DNA of 64,000 nucleotides from Schinkia azotoformans LMG 9581 (GCF_000307855.1 NZ_AJLR01000124.1:28930-92929), one strand, 5' to 3'. Shown: positions 8,606 to 19,735, numbered from the stretch's first letter. Notes: generated by a model not told the origin, from the sequence alone. Program-made: numbers and translations.

Positions 8606-10268
8606 CGGCATACGCCTCACTTTCATGACCGGAATTATAATTAATAATAGAAGCAAGATTGTCCATTTTGATTCTTACTTCTCCTTCACTGTCTGAATGG
8701 AAAAGGATATCCTCAATATGGCTTTCAATATTCGTGATTTCAAGTCTTGTTAGGATCTCATCCAGTTCGCCGATCACTTTTTCAAAGAGATTAATTTTTT
8801 CATAAAGTAGGTGTAAAATATGCTCTTCCACAGTCCCTTTTGTTGCAAAGTTATAGATAAGTACGTCCCGTTCTTGCCCTAAACGATGAATCCTACCGAT
8901 TCGTTGTTCAATTCTCATTGGATTCCATGGCAGGTCGTAATTAATGATTCGGTTGCAAAATTGAAGGTTGATTCCTTCTCCTCCTGCTTCTGTAGCGATC
9001 AATACCTGTACATTATTCTTAAATAAATCTCTCATCCAATCCTTTTTACTTCTTTTAAATCCACCCCGATATGGAACTGAAGTGATCCCGTGCTGTTGTA
9101 AAAACCACTGTAAATAAACTTGCGTAGCCCTGTATTCAGTGAATATAATAAATTTTTCCGAGGTTCCCTTTATTAATGCTAAAACATTTTCAGCCTTGGA
9201 ATTCGTCTGAACAAGACTTGCTTTTTGCATTAAGTCACGGATGATTGTGAGCATTTGCATGCTGGTTTGCTCTTTTTGGAGCATATTTTTAAGTGTTAAA
9301 AAAGCCGCTTCCCGGCTTGAGCATACTTCCTTTTGCAGCGTGATTAACGAAAATTGACTCTTATTAAGCGTTTGATCAGATTTTAATGCGCATACAGCAT
9401 CATAAAGCTCCTTCTCTTCCTTTGACAATATAATTGGAACAGTTTTAATATGACGTTTCGTCCACTCCATTCCGGTATCGCCGCGTCGATTTCTAATCAT
9501 GACTTTATTGATTAATTCCTTAAGGTAATCATTATTTTCAACGGAACGTTCCTTTGCCGAGAAAGATTGCGTAAAATTGGATTGACTGCCGAGATGACCC
9601 GGCTTAAGCAATGATACAAGATTAAAGATTTCCTCCACTTTATTTTGAACAGGTGTCGCTGTTAGGAGGAGGCAAAACTTTTTCTTAAGGTTTTGAACAA
9701 ATTCATAGTTTTTAGTTTTATTGTTTTTTAATTTATGTGCCTCATCGATAATAACCATGTCATAATCCTGACGATAGATAATCTCTCGATGAGGGTCCCG
9801 CTTTGCGGTGTCAATCGATGAAATGACAACATCGCATTGTTCCCAAACATAGCTTTTTTTCTGAGCAACAGCGGGTATATAAAACTTTTGATTTAATTCG
9901 CTTTCCCACTGGGTAACAAGTGAAGCAGGCACAAGGATGAGTACTTTTTTGACCAACCCTCTAATCATATATTCTTTTAAAATAAGCCCCGCTTCAATCG
10001 TCTTTCCGAGTCCAACCTCATCAGCGAGAATGGCTTTTCCATTCATTTGTTCCAATACTGTTTGGGCTGCTTCAATTTGGTGAGGATGCGGCGTAAGATT
10101 TGGTAAAAAGTTCGGTGCAATCAACCCTTCGAATTCAGGGATGATCATATGTTCTTCGATCTCATAAGCTAGCTTAAACAAGTCCCAGTTTGCCCAAGGA
10201 CCATCATGATCTATTTTTCTTAAAAAATCGTTCTGCCATGTTTGATCAAATTCAATGTCGATATGCAT
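8583..10268 (-). CDS. yqhH: SNF2-family DEAD/DEAH helicase (YqhH)
   Basis: 561 aa from ATG 10268, preceded by AAAGGAT. Helicase motifs appear in order: motif I DEVGLGKTIEAG, motif II DEAH, motif III LTATPVQN, motif V EGINLQFCN and motif VI RIGRIHRLGQ. This is a Swi2/Snf2 ATPase of the RapA-like bacterial group without an obvious extra domain. The substrate in Bacillus is unknown. It is divergent from the glycine cleavage operon and forms a two-gene unit with yqhG. Confidence 0.92.
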   Translation of the reverse strand: MHIDIEFDQTWQNDFLRKIDHDGPWANWDLFKLAYEIEEHMIIPEFEGLIAPNFLPNLTPHPHQIEAAQTVLEQMNGKAILADEVGLGKTIEAGLILKEYMIRGLVKKVLILVPASLVTQWESELNQKFYIPAVAQKKSYVWEQCDVVISSIDTAKRDPHREIIYRQDYDMVIIDEAHKLKNNKTKNYEFVQNLKKKFCLLLTATPVQNKVEEIFNLVSLLKPGHLGSQSNFTQSFSAKERSVENNDYLKELINKVMIRNRRGDTGMEWTKRHIKTVPIILSKEEKELYDAVCALKSDQTLNKSQFSLITLQKEVCSSREAAFLTLKNMLQKEQTSMQMLTIIRDLMQKASLVQTNSKAENVLALIKGTSEKFIIFTEYRATQVYLQWFLQQHGITSVPYRGGFKRSKKDWMRDLFKNNVQVLIATEAGGEGINLQFCNRIINYDLPWNPMRIEQRIGRIHRLGQERDVLIYNFATKGTVEEHILHLLYEKINLFEKVIGELDEILTRLEITNIESHIEDILFHSDSEGEVRIKMDNLASIINYNSGHESEAYADAAARYS

Positions 10269-10431
10269 AGAATCGATCCTTTCTTTTAGAAAGTACAGAT
10301 AATTCCGTGTTTGATAATTCAAAAAGTATTTGCCGAACTCACCTATTTATTGTAGGATAATAGTAGAATTGACTTATTCGATAGTATATCCAAATTTTTG
10401 ATAAAAATTATATATTTGCGAATGATAACAT

Positions 10432-10630
10432 GGGGAGAGACCACAGCTTTCAAGTTTAACTACGTTTACATGTGGCGCCGAAGGAGCAAGCAACAAGAAG
10501 TTGTGAATCTCTCAGGCAAAAAGACTCTTGTTGGACGCAACTCTGGAGAGAGCTTGTATAAGCCACCCACGAGGAAGTAAACCGTTTCGAGTATGGGATT
10601 GGTTGAAAACTTTCTGGTAACAGGACAGAG
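10432..10630 (+). promoter_or_regulatory. Tandem glycine riboswitch
   Basis: Aptamer 1 (about 10434-10550) shows GGGAGAG, GCGCCGAAGGAGCAA, CTCTCAGGC and a closing CTGGAGAG. Aptamer 2 (about 10551-10630) shows CACGAGGAAGTAAACC, CTTTCTGGT and GGACAGAG. The end of aptamer 2 shares bases with the 5' arm of the following terminator. Glycine binding should therefore prevent termination and turn on gcvT-gcvPA-gcvPB, the known logic of this class. Confidence 0.92.
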
Positions 10631-10671
10631 AAATGTACGCTTATTTGTGTGTGCATTTCTCTGTCTTTTTT
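10624..10671 (+). terminator. Expression-platform terminator of the glycine riboswitch
   Basis: A perfect 12-bp stem GACAGAGAAATG / CATTTCTCTGTC is followed by six T. Its 5' arm overlaps the last bases of aptamer 2, giving a mutually exclusive fold. Confidence 0.9.
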
Positions 10672-10702
10672 AGTATTACAAAATAAGGCAAGGAGGGGTC
10701 TT

Positions 10703-11809
10703 ATGGCTGACCTTAAGCGTACACCATTATTTCCTTTATATGAGGATCACGGTGCAAAAACAATTGATTTTGGAGGATGGGATTTACCTGTTCAGTTTTC
10801 TTCCATAAAGGAAGAGCATGAGGCTGTTCGTTCAAAAGCAGGACTGTTTGACGTTTCCCACATGGGTGAAATTGAAGTGAAGGGCACAGATAGTCTGCCT
10901 TTTCTACAAAAAGTTATGACAAATGACATCGCCTTATTACAGGATGGCGATATATTGTACACGGCCATGTGTTATGAAAACGGGGGAACAGTTGATGACC
11001 TATTAGTATATAAAAGAAAAGATCATGATTATTTATTAGTTGTTAATGCAGCGAATACAGATAAGGATTTTGAGTGGTTAATGAAGCATATTTTTGGTGA
11101 TGTTGAAGTTACTAATATTTCTTCGGAAGTTGCCCAATTAGCGCTTCAAGGTCCGTTAGCAGAGGAGACACTTCAAAAATTAACAACTACAGATTTAAAT
11201 GAAATAAAAAATTTTAAATTTAAAGAGGATATTGACCTGAACGGGGTTAAAGCACTTGTTTCCCGTACAGGCTATACCGGTGAAGATGGATTTGAAATCT
11301 ATTGCAAGGAATCCGAAGCACAAAAGCTATGGAAAATGGTTTTGGAAGCAGGCGCGGAGTTTGGAGTTCAACCAATCGGTTTAGGTGCCCGTGATACATT
11401 GCGGTTTGAAGCAAGACTTGCGTTGTATGGACAGGAATTAGATGCAGATATTTCACCATTAGAGGCTGGAATTGGCTTTGCTGTTAAAGTAAATAAAGAA
11501 GCTGATTTTATCGGTAAAGAGGCATTGAAAAAACAAAAAGCGGTAGGCGGGATGTCCCGTAAAATAGTTGGAATTGAAATGGTTGAGCGCGGGATTCCCC
11601 GCCATGGCTACAAGGTATACAGCGGAAGCGAGGAAATCGGCCATATTACATCTGGAACTCAATCTCCAACATTAAATAAATCAGTCGGTCTGGTTCTGTT
11701 AAAGAGTGAATTTTCAAATCTTGGAACAGAAGTAAGCATTGAGGTACGACCTGGTAAATTTGCAAAAGCAAAGGTTGTAGCCACTCCATTCTATAAACGC
11801 CAAAAGTAA
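10703..11809 (+). CDS. gcvT: Glycine cleavage system T protein (aminomethyltransferase)
   Basis: 368 aa from ATG 10703, preceded by AAGGAGG. It transfers the methylene group from the H-protein lipoyl arm to tetrahydrofolate and releases ammonia. Recognisable stretches are the N-terminal [19 protein letters not shown], the folate-binding [14 protein letters not shown] and the C-terminal [11 protein letters not shown]. First gene of the gcv operon; an upstream start at 10649 would run through the riboswitch terminator and has no ribosome site. Confidence 0.96.
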   Translation: MADLKRTPLFPLYEDHGAKTIDFGGWDLPVQFSSIKEEHEAVRSKAGLFDVSHMGEIEVKGTDSLPFLQKVMTNDIALLQDGDILYTAMCYENGGTVDDLLVYKRKDHDYLLVVNAANTDKDFEWLMKHIFGDVEVTNISSEVAQLALQGPLAEETLQKLTTTDLNEIKNFKFKEDIDLNGVKALVSRTGYTGEDGFEIYCKESEAQKLWKMVLEAGAEFGVQPIGLGARDTLRFEARLALYGQELDADISPLEAGIGFAVKVNKEADFIGKEALKKQKAVGGMSRKIVGIEMVERGIPRHGYKVYSGSEEIGHITSGTQSPTLNKSVGLVLLKSEFSNLGTEVSIEVRPGKFAKAKVVATPFYKRQK

Positions 11810-11820
11810 GGGGGAGCAGA

Positions 11821-13167
11821 ATGAACTATCGTTATTTGCCAATGACGGAGCAAGATAAAAAAGGAATGTTAGAAACAATTGGGGTCCATTCCATTGATGA
11901 ATTATTTTCCAACATTCCGGAAGAGGTCCGTTTTAAAGGATCATTAAAACTAAAAGCGCCTCTAGCAGAGCATGAATTAATGAAGGAATTTACAAGATTA
12001 GCTGGGTTAAATAAGGATCTTAAAGCGAATGTTTCTTTTTTGGGAGCTGGTATTTATGACCATTACATCCCGGTTATCGTTGACCATGTTATTTCTAGGT
12101 CTGAGTTTTACACAGCCTATACACCATATCAGCCGGAAATTTCTCAAGGTGAGCTGCAAGCCATTTTTGAATTTCAAACGATGATTTGTGAATTAACAGG
12201 AATGGATGTAGCTAACTCATCTATGTATGATGGCGGTACTGCACTTGCTGAGGCGGCTGCCTTAAGTGCTGGTCAAACCAATCGTAATAAAGTTTTAATT
12301 TCAAAAGCAGTTCATCCTGAATATCGCACAGTTCTAGAAACCTATGCTCGTGGACAGCATCTAGAAGTTATTGAAATTGATATTGAAAATGGAAAAACAG
12401 ATTTGGCTGATCTAAAAAATAAGATGTCTGAGGATGTTGCTTGTTTTATTGTTCAATATCCAAATTTCTTCGGTCAGATTGAGGCTCTAAAAGAGATTGA
12501 GGAAATTATCCATGCAAATAAAGCAATGTTTGTTGTATCAAGTAATCCGTTAGCACTTGGCTTATTAACACCTCCCGGGGAGTTTGGGGCAGATATCGTC
12601 ATTGGTGATGTGCAAGTTTTTGGTATTCCTGCTCAGTTTGGAGGCCCGCATTGCGGTTATTTTGCCGTAACGAAAAAGCTAATGAGAAAAGTGCCAGGCC
12701 GTTTAATAGGGCAAACCGTAGATGAGGACGGAAAACGGGGCTTTGTATTAACCCTTCAAGCACGTGAGCAGCATATCCGCCGGGAAAAAGCGACTTCAAA
12801 TATTTGTTCCAATCAGGCATTAAATGCATTAGCTGCAGCAGTGGCGATGACGGCCTTAGGTAAAAAAGGTTTGAAGGAAATGGCATTACAAAATGTTGCT
12901 AAAGCACAATATGCTAAAAAGAAACTCGAAGAAGCTGGCTTCAACTCTCCGTATACCGGTTCATTCTTTAATGAATTTGTTATCGATTGTGGAAAATCAG
13001 TAAAGGAAATTAATGAGAACTTACTTCAAAAAGGAATTATCGGTGGATATGATTTAGGCAATGATTATGCTGAGCTTAGCGGCCATATGCTTGTTGCTGT
13101 AACTGAGTTAAGAACAAAAGAAGAAATAGATTTGTTCGCTAGGGAAATGGAGGGGTACCATGCTTAA
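11821..13167 (+). CDS. gcvPA: Glycine dehydrogenase (decarboxylating) subunit 1
   Basis: 448 aa. It is the N-terminal half of the two-subunit P protein of Firmicutes. P protein decarboxylates glycine using pyridoxal phosphate held by the partner subunit. It starts with [14 protein letters not shown] and contains [12 protein letters not shown] and GPHCGYFAV, which are typical of the family. It lies 11 bases after gcvT with GGGGGAG as ribosome site and overlaps gcvPB by 8 nt. Confidence 0.96.
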   Translation: MNYRYLPMTEQDKKGMLETIGVHSIDELFSNIPEEVRFKGSLKLKAPLAEHELMKEFTRLAGLNKDLKANVSFLGAGIYDHYIPVIVDHVISRSEFYTAYTPYQPEISQGELQAIFEFQTMICELTGMDVANSSMYDGGTALAEAAALSAGQTNRNKVLISKAVHPEYRTVLETYARGQHLEVIEIDIENGKTDLADLKNKMSEDVACFIVQYPNFFGQIEALKEIEEIIHANKAMFVVSSNPLALGLLTPPGEFGADIVIGDVQVFGIPAQFGGPHCGYFAVTKKLMRKVPGRLIGQTVDEDGKRGFVLTLQAREQHIRREKATSNICSNQALNALAAAVAMTALGKKGLKEMALQNVAKAQYAKKKLEEAGFNSPYTGSFFNEFVIDCGKSVKEINENLLQKGIIGGYDLGNDYAELSGHMLVAVTELRTKEEIDLFAREMEGYHA

Positions 13168-14617
13168 GCAAGATCAGCCATTAATTTTTGAAATGACGAA
13201 AGAAGGAAGAGTCGGTTATAGTCTACCAGAATTAGATGTTCCTGAAATCAATGTGGAGGATCTGTTTGGTGGGGACTATATCCGTAAGAACGAGCCAGAA
13301 TTACCACAAGTGTCTGAATTAGATATTATGCGTCATTATACAGCCTTATCTAGAAGAAATCATGGTGTTGATTCTGGCTTTTATCCACTTGGCTCTTGTA
13401 CAATGAAATATAATCCGAAAGTCAATGAGGCGGTTGTTCGTTTACCCGGATTTAGCCATATCCATCCATATCAAAGTGAAAGCTCTGTTCAAGGGGCATT
13501 AGAACTAATGTATGAGTTACAAAATGACCTTGCAGAGATAACTGGAATGGATCAAGTAACATTACAGCCAGCAGCAGGTGCCCACGGTGAATGGACGGGG
13601 CTGATGCTCATTAGAGCTTATCACGAAGCAAATGGTGATTTTGACCGAACAAAAGTCATTGTACCTGACTCTGCCCATGGAACAAATCCAGCTTCTGCAT
13701 CAGTAGCCGGATTTGAATCAATTACTGTTAAATCGGATGAAAATGGATTAGTTGATTTAGAGGACTTAAAGCAGGTTGTTGGGAAAGATACAGCAGCTTT
13801 AATGCTTACCAATCCAAATACATTAGGCCTGTTCGAAAAGCATATTGTTGAAATTGCCAAAATTGTTCATGAAGCGGGTGGAAAGGTTTACTATGATGGT
13901 GCTAATCTAAATGCTATTTTAGGGAAAGCACGACCAGGGGATATGGGATTTGACGTTGTCCATTTAAATCTTCATAAAACATTTACGGGACCGCATGGCG
14001 GCGGTGGTCCGGGTTCTGGTCCTGTTGGAGTTAAAGCGGATCTGATACCATATTTACCAGTTCCATTAGCAGCCAAAAATGAAGAAGGGTATTATTTGGA
14101 CTATAATAAGCCGCAGTCGATTGGCCGTGTAAAACCATTTCATGGTAATTTCGGCATTTATGTCCGTGCCTATGCTTATATTCGCACAATGGGTCCTGAA
14201 GGGTTAAGACTTGTTTCTGAATATGCTGTTTTAAATGCGAACTATATGATGAGAAGACTTGCTCCCTATTTTGATTTACCACATGATACTCATTGTATGC
14301 ATGAGTTCGTATTATCAGGTCGCCGTCAGAAAAAGCTTGGTGTAAGAACATTAGATATAGCCAAGCGATTATTAGATTTTAGTTACCATCCACCAACAAT
14401 ATACTTCCCGCTTATTGTTGAGGAATGTATGATGATTGAACCAACAGAAACGGAATCGAAGGAAACGATTGATGAGTTTATTGATGTTATGATTCAAATT
14501 GCCAAGGAAGTTGAGGAGACACCAGAGGTTGTTCAGGAAGCACCTCATCATACAGTTGTGAAACGCCTTGACGAAACATTGGCAGCGAGAAAACCGGTAC
14601 TGCGATATGAAAAATAG
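13160..14617 (+). CDS. gcvPB: Glycine dehydrogenase (decarboxylating) subunit 2
   Basis: 485 aa. It is the C-terminal, PLP-binding half of the P protein. The presumed PLP lysine is in [19 protein letters not shown], with the glycine-rich phosphate loop directly after it; [14 protein letters not shown] is also typical. The start overlaps gcvPA by 8 nt. The gene is followed by a dispersed repeat and then a terminator shared with the convergent yqhL. The operon has no gcvH, which is usually encoded elsewhere in Bacilli. Confidence 0.96.
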   Translation: MLKQDQPLIFEMTKEGRVGYSLPELDVPEINVEDLFGGDYIRKNEPELPQVSELDIMRHYTALSRRNHGVDSGFYPLGSCTMKYNPKVNEAVVRLPGFSHIHPYQSESSVQGALELMYELQNDLAEITGMDQVTLQPAAGAHGEWTGLMLIRAYHEANGDFDRTKVIVPDSAHGTNPASASVAGFESITVKSDENGLVDLEDLKQVVGKDTAALMLTNPNTLGLFEKHIVEIAKIVHEAGGKVYYDGANLNAILGKARPGDMGFDVVHLNLHKTFTGPHGGGGPGSGPVGVKADLIPYLPVPLAAKNEEGYYLDYNKPQSIGRVKPFHGNFGIYVRAYAYIRTMGPEGLRLVSEYAVLNANYMMRRLAPYFDLPHDTHCMHEFVLSGRRQKKLGVRTLDIAKRLLDFSYHPPTIYFPLIVEECMMIEPTETESKETIDEFIDVMIQIAKEVEETPEVVQEAPHHTVVKRLDETLAARKPVLRYEK

Positions 14618-14620
14618 TAT

Positions 14621-14680
14621 AGAAAAGCGGAAGCGCCCGTTCAGCGAAGTTTACGAGTCGCTGGGCGCTGAGCTAGACAA
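14621..14680 (+). repeat. Dispersed palindromic repeat, short form (copy 1)
   Basis: About 60 bp starting AGAAAAGCGGAAGCGCCCGT and ending GAGCTAGACAA. The inner parts TCAGCGA and TCGCTGGGCGCTGA are largely complementary, so the element folds into a hairpin. It lies 4 bases after the gcvPB stop. Related copies lie at 46423, 47076 and 63927. Confidence 0.85.
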
Positions 14681-14682
14681 GT

Positions 14683-14709
14683 AAAAGGAGCTGAATCTCA
14701 GCTCCTTTT
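14683..14709. terminator. Bidirectional terminator between gcvPB and yqhL
   Basis: AAAAGGAGCTGA / TCAGCTCCTTTT is a perfect 12-bp stem with a 3-nt loop. A runs on one side and T runs on the other allow it to work for both convergent genes. Confidence 0.9.
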
Positions 14710-14710
14710 A

Positions 14711-15094
14711 TTATGATTTCTTTTTAATTTTGCCTGTCCAAGTTTTGAATCCACCTTTTAGGTGATTAATGTCTTTATATCCTAATTTCTTTAAAATTCC
14801 TGCAGCTTGTGCACTGCGCATTCCACTTTGGCAATATAAGTAAACAGGCATATCATGGCGTATTTCCCCTTTTCTCATCCGAAGTTGGCTTAGTGGAATA
14901 TTTCGAGCGCCTAAAATATGACCATTTTGAAATTCATTCGGTTCACGTACATCGATGATCTGTGCTTTTCGATAACCAGCTATGAATTCTTCCTCTGTTA
15001 ACGTTTTTAAGTAGCGTTTTTGGTAAAGCTTTGTACCAACAAAATAAACGATGATTGCCACGATCGTTATAATTAATAAAGTTAATGAATCCAT
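14711..15094 (-). CDS. yqhL: Membrane-anchored rhodanese-like protein YqhL
   Basis: 127 aa from ATG 15094, preceded by GAGGAG. One N-terminal membrane helix (LLIITIVAIIVYFVG) is followed by a single rhodanese domain. The active-site loop is YCQSGMRSAQ with the catalytic Cys, and DVREPNEFQNGHI is the typical CH2A motif. Rhodaneses of this kind carry sulfane sulfur; the acceptor is unknown. The gene converges on gcvPB and diverges from lipM, as in B. subtilis. Confidence 0.9.
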   Translation of the reverse strand: MDSLTLLIITIVAIIVYFVGTKLYQKRYLKTLTEEEFIAGYRKAQIIDVREPNEFQNGHILGARNIPLSQLRMRKGEIRHDMPVYLYCQSGMRSAQAAGILKKLGYKDINHLKGGFKTWTGKIKKKS

Positions 15095-15307
15095 TGCAAA
15101 AACTCCTCTCTCATTCTTCGCGAAAACGTCCACTTATAATTATATAAAGGTTTGTTTCAATAGGCAAAGAAAATAAGAAAATAATTGTACAGAAGATGAA
15201 GATAGGCATAAGTGTTTTGGAAATTAGCCACTATTTGGTAGACTAAATAATGGCTTCCTAATTAAATATAATCATCGTGCACTTGAGTAAAAGGAGTTAA
15301 AATTACC

Positions 15308-16144
15308 ATGAAAAAAGAAGTGTGGAACTTTATAGATTCAGAGAACAGCTCTCCAAGCTTTAATATGGCTTGTGATGAAGCGCTATTAACTTGGCATAGT
15401 GAAGGGAAAATCGGACCAACTATTCGATTCTATGGCTGGAATCCCCCGACACTTTCTATCGGCTATTTTCAAACGGTAGAAAAAGAAATAAATATGGATG
15501 CGGTGAGAGAGCAGAAATTAGGATTTGTTCGACGACCTACAGGTGGTAGGGCGGTTTTGCATGATAAAGAATTAACATACAGTGTCATTGTTTCAGAGGA
15601 ACATCCGAAAATGCCCCAAACCGTAACAGAAGCGTATCGGGTTATTTCAGAAGGGATTTTAGAAGGCTTTAAGGAGCTGGGGCTTGATGCTTATTTTGCC
15701 ATACCATCAACATCTAGGGAACAGGAGGAATTGAAGAATCCTAGATCCTCTGTTTGTTTCGATGCACCATCATGGTATGAATTAGTTGTCGAAGGACGGA
15801 AAGTTGCTGGTAGTGCCCAAACAAGGCAAAAGGGTGTAATTTTACAGCATGGCTCGATATTACTAGATATAGATGAAGAGCAGCTTTTTAGTTTATTTAA
15901 ATTTAATAATGAGCGGATCAGGGAGCGGATGAAATCTGCATTTAGCAAAAAGGCTGTTTCTATTAATAGTCTAGCTAAGAAATCAGTATCATTAGAACAA
16001 GCAAAACAGGCGTTCAAAAACGGTTTCGAAAAAGGTCTTGAAATTGATCTTGAACCATATATACTAAGTGAGGGAGAATTAAAAATTATAAAGAATATTG
16101 AAGTCGAAAAATATTTAAATGATGCTTGGAATTTTCGAAAATAG
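15308..16144 (+). CDS. lipM: Octanoyl-[GcvH]:protein octanoyltransferase-type LipM
   Basis: 278 aa. LipM moves octanoate from acyl carrier protein to the GcvH H-protein, the first step of lipoate assembly in Bacillus, and so supports the nearby gcv operon. Family motifs are [43 protein letters not shown], the catalytic Cys region SSVCFDAPS, and GRKVAGSAQ with the binding Lys. The ribosome site is AAAGGAG, about 10 bases before the ATG. Confidence 0.94.
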   Translation: MKKEVWNFIDSENSSPSFNMACDEALLTWHSEGKIGPTIRFYGWNPPTLSIGYFQTVEKEINMDAVREQKLGFVRRPTGGRAVLHDKELTYSVIVSEEHPKMPQTVTEAYRVISEGILEGFKELGLDAYFAIPSTSREQEELKNPRSSVCFDAPSWYELVVEGRKVAGSAQTRQKGVILQHGSILLDIDEEQLFSLFKFNNERIRERMKSAFSKKAVSINSLAKKSVSLEQAKQAFKNGFEKGLEIDLEPYILSEGELKIIKNIEVEKYLNDAWNFRK

Positions 16145-16167
16145 ATAATGAAGTCGAAATTTCTATG

Positions 16168-16197
16168 AAAATGTGGTACAAAAGCCACATTTTTTTG
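16168..16197 (+). terminator. Terminator after lipM
   Basis: AAAATGTGG / CCACATTTT stem with an 8-nt loop, followed by a run of seven T. Confidence 0.87.
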
Positions 16198-16517
16198 TTT
16201 GTTTTTTCAAGAATGTTGATAAATCGTCGATTAAGTTTTGCAAACAAGAAATTTTTCCATATTTCGTTATTTTAATCGAAAATAGCAATGTAATCTTGAT
16301 TTTTCTCTTATTTTTAATGAATTACTAGTTTGACAAAATACTGTTTTTTTATTTGATGGTACAACATGTAGTAGGTATTGAAATATCGTCGATACTATAT
16401 ATTGATTTCGAGAGGATGTTATGGTACGGTATGTATATTGAATTAAGCAACAAGAATACCTACTAGAATTTAAAACTAACTTAAACTTTATTAATAGTTT
16501 TAAGGGGAGATGAAGTA
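16198..16517. other. Intergenic region upstream of nrdJ
   Basis: About 320 AT-rich bases without a plausible gene. TTGACA is present at about 16331, but I see no well-spaced -10 box. ACTATATATTG at 16394 and a similar TGTATATTG at 16432 vaguely recall NrdR boxes, but their 36-base spacing does not fit the paired-box rule. In B. subtilis lipM is followed by mntR; that gene is absent here. The nrdJ ribosome site AAGGGGAG is at the end. Confidence 0.5.
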
Positions 16518-19331
16518 ATGGTGACGGCTGCTGCCGAAAAAATGACGGTTGATGTTAAAAGATTAAATAAGGACATTGCATTATTCCCACAGGTCCACGA
16601 AATTACAGAAGATATGAAGCTTACTCATAAAGGTGTATCACGTCTCGTAATGCTAGACCGATATGCGTTTAAGGATACTGAAAAGATCACGCTAACAACT
16701 GGGGATTTTGTTGTTCTCACTATTAAAGAGGACCCTAAGTTTCCTGCCCGTGGTACTGGTTTTATACAAGAGATTGATTGGGAAAATAATAAAGCCGTTG
16801 TATTAGTCGAAGAAGAGTTTCGCGGAGCTCTTGAAACTGAAAAAGAAGTGAAGACAGGTCTTATTACTCGCTCAATTGATGTAATCGAAAAACCACTTGA
16901 GATTTACTATGAGCAAATTGCAAAGCGTGTTGCGACAGGTCTTGCTGAAGTAGAAGAAACAGAAGAAAAACGCCAAGAATGGTTCAAAAAGTTCTATGAA
17001 GAGCTTTCTGACTTGAACTTTATCCCAGCTGGTCGTGTACTATACGGTGCAGGCTCAGGCACAGCCGTGACCTTCTTCAATTGCTATGTAATGCCATTTG
17101 TCCAGGACTCAAGAGGTGGCATTTCTGAACACCGCACACAAGTAATGGAAATTATGAGCCGTGGCGGCGGTGTTGGTACGAACGGTTCAACATTGCGACC
17201 TCGTAATACATTAGCACGCGGTGTAAACGGAAAGTCTTCCGGTTCTGTTTCTTGGTTAGATGACATTGCGAAACTGACACATTTGGTTGAGCAGGGTGGG
17301 TCGCGCCGTGGAGCTCAGATGATAATGTTGGCGGACTGGCATCCGGATATTGTTGAATTCATTATTTCAAAAATGCAAAACCCAAGAATACTACGTTTCT
17401 TAATTGAAAATACAAAAGATGAGCATATCAAAAAGCTTGCAAAAGATAAGTTGAAATTCACACCGTTGTCTGAGACAGAAAAAGCAATGTACCAAGGAAT
17501 TGTAAACTATAAAACAATCCCTGGAACAGGCGGTTTCCCTGACAAAGTTATCCATGAAGCTGAGGATAAGCTTGAAACAGGCGGACATTATAGCGTTCAT
17601 AATCCTGAGTTTCTAACTGGTGCTAATATCTCAGTTTGTTTAACAAAGGAATTCATGGATGCTGTTGAAAAAGATGAATATTACGAATTAAAGTTCCCGG
17701 ACGTTGAAAATTACAACCAAGAGGAAATGAAATATTATAATGAAGAATGGCACAAAATAGGCGATGTCCGTGAATGGGCAAAACTTGGACACAGAGTGCG
17801 TGTTTACAGAAAAATCCGTGCGAAAGAGCTTTGGAATCTAATCAATATTTGTGCAACATACTCAGCAGAACCAGGCATTTTCTTCATCGATAATGCAAAT
17901 GACATGACAAATGCACGTGCATATGGTCATCAAGTTGTTGCTACGAATCCGTGTGGTAGAGAGTAGTTTGCCTCACGTTAAAAATTGCGGAATTAAGCGG
18001 GAACCCTGAGATGGGAATCCGAACCGAAGGCTAAAGTTAAAACTATAGTCAGGGGCAACGCATAGATGGTGAACCTCTAATAGGAGAATATAATCCATCC
18101 ACGAGGCCGCAACACTAATGTCTACATTATTAGTGAAAAGATATGCTGAACTTACACGAACAAAGAAGTGTAAGAATCAAGGAATAAAAAGTCCTTGAGA
18201 TAACAACTGGAACAACCTCTCGCACCATACAGTGTATGTAACTTGGCTGCAGTTAACCTTGGTCAAATGGCAGACAAGGAAAATAAAGTAGTCGATTTTG
18301 ACAAGCTTAGAAAAACAGTCCGCACTGGCGTCAGAATGCAGGACAATGTTATTAACGCAACACCATATTTCCTAGAGCAAAATAAAAAACAAGCTTTGGG
18401 AGAACGCCGTGTTGGTCTAGGTGTTATGGGCTTGCATGACCTCTTAATTTATTGTGAAACAGAATATGGCTCTCCAGAAGGAAACGAGCTAGTTGATAAA
18501 ATATTTGAGGCGATTGCAACCGAAGCTTATCAGGCATCAGTGGAACTAGCAAAAGAAAAAGGAAGCTTCCCATTCCTAGTTGGCGAAACTGAAGCAGATA
18601 CAAATCGTCTAAGAAAAGCATTTACGGAAACAGGCTATATGCAGAAAATGCCCGAAGCAATCCGTCAACAAATCTTAGAATATGGTATTAGAAATTCTCA
18701 TTTACTAACTGTTGCTCCTACAGGCAGCACTGGGACAATGGTTGGCGTTTCAACAGGACTTGAGCCTTACTTCTCATTTTCATACTACAGAAGCGGTCGC
18801 TTAGGTAAGTTTATTGAAGTAAAAGCTGATATCCTTCAAGAATATTTAAATAATAACCCAGATGCAGATCCAGAGAACCTTCCAAAATGGTTTATCTCTG
18901 CAATGGATTTAAAAGCTGAAGCACATGCCGATGTACAATGTGTAATTCAGCGTTGGGTAGATAGTTCAATAAGTAAAACAGTGAATGCCCCTAAAGGCTA
19001 CTCTGTCGAGCAAGTTGAAAAAGTTTATGAAAGATTATATAAAGGCGGAGCTAAAGGCGGAACAGTGTATGTTGACGGCAGCCGCGACGCTCAAGTATTA
19101 ACCCTTAAAGCTGAAGAAAACAGTTTGGATGATGTTGAATTCGATAAAGTACCACATGAGCAACCACGTGTCGTACTAGTTGATACAATCAGTGACCTTC
19201 GTTCCACAGACGTAACAATCGGAAATGAAGTAGGAAATACTTGTCCAGTTTGCCGTAAAGGTAAAGTAAAAGAAATCGGCGGATGTAACACATGTACAAA
19301 CTGTGGCGCACAGCTTAAGTGTGGTTTATAA
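16518..19331 (+). CDS. nrdJ: Adenosylcobalamin-dependent ribonucleotide reductase, interrupted by a group I intron (join 16518-17957, 18210-19331)
   Basis: Joining the exons gives 853 codons in one frame. This class II enzyme reduces ribonucleotides using B12 instead of an oxygen-made radical, so it works with or without oxygen. Exon 1 holds the FFNCYVMPF redox-Cys region, GGGVGTNGSTLRP, and ends at NPCG (477-480). Exon 2 resumes with EQPLAPYSVCN, restoring the NPCGE active-site motif (thiyl Cys479, Glu481). The C terminus has a Cys-rich tail (CPVCRKGK, CNTCTNCG, CGL). Without splicing, translation would stop two codons into the intron after 482 residues. Confidence 0.93.
17958..18209 (+). 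ncRNA. Group I self-splicing intron in nrdJ (252 nt)
   Basis: Boundaries come from restoring the conserved reductase sequence. Exon 1 ends in T (GTGTGGT) and the intron ends in G, as group I introns require. The internal guide GCCTCAC (17970-17976) pairs with the last seven exon bases GTGTGGT, with one T-T mismatch and the diagnostic U.G wobble at the splice site. AATCCGAACC and AAGATATGCTGAAC inside resemble core Q and S blocks. There is no endonuclease gene, so the element is minimal and probably cannot move on its own. Confidence 0.9.
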
Positions 19332-19374
19332 AAAACTCGAGAAATTTGATGTTGCTTTGAAATAAAGTCTGATA

Positions 19375-19417
19375 AAAAATAACCTCTTTGGTATTCTTTA
19401 CTAAAGAGGTTATTTTT
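19375..19417 (+). terminator. Terminator after nrdJ
   Basis: A 15-bp perfect stem pairs the A-rich arm ending TAACCTCTTT with AAAGAGGTTATTTTT around a 13-nt loop. Confidence 0.92.
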
Positions 19418-19443
19418 CGTCTTTTCAAAAAAAGGAGGGAGAA

Positions 19444-19589
19444 ATGCTAAGAGGTACTTGGGTGAAAGATTTAGATTAGAATGAAAAAAATATTATAAAA
19501 ATTGCTAAAGAAAAAATATTAAGAACTTCAGAGTGTCATTCTTATATAAATGCTATAAGAAATACCAATATGAAAAGGGAAAGGTGAGG
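19444..19589 (+). pseudogene. Broken small reading frame, possibly regulatory protein remnant
   Basis: A frame starting ATG at 19444 reads MLRGTWVKDLD, hits one TAG, then continues open for 36 codons (NEKNIIKIAKEKI... to NMKRER, stop TGA). AAGGAGGGAG lies directly upstream. I do not recognise the family. A single nonsense codon in an otherwise gene-like frame with a strong ribosome site suggests a recently lost gene, but chance is possible. Confidence 0.35.
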
Positions 19590-19591
19590 AA

Positions 19592-19735
19592 ATGAATGTC
19601 CAAGCGCAAATGGGATTTAAATTTGTACGCTGTATGACATCATTTATTCTCATAAGTTTATATTTTGCAACCTGTCTTTCTTCTGCAAAATCTATAAAAC
19701 TTCGACAAGTGACAGGTACAAAAAAAAACGATTGA
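19592..19735 (+). CDS. Possible small membrane protein
   Basis: 47 codons from ATG 19592 with GGTGAGGA just upstream. The product has a hydrophobic centre (MTSFILISLYFATCL) and a basic tail ending GTKKND. It overlaps the end of the preceding broken frame. No family is recognised, and it could be part of the same decayed region. Confidence 0.3.
   Translation: MNVQAQMGFKFVRCMTSFILISLYFATCLSSAKSIKLRQVTGTKKND

Noticed and set aside
10398..10580. Open frame of 60 codons before gcvT
   Set aside because: It lies within the glycine riboswitch aptamers and has no ribosome site.
16391..16440. Possible NrdR boxes before nrdJ
   Set aside because: The two AT-rich matches are 36 bases apart, not the 31-32 expected for paired NrdR boxes, and the outer consensus bases are poor.
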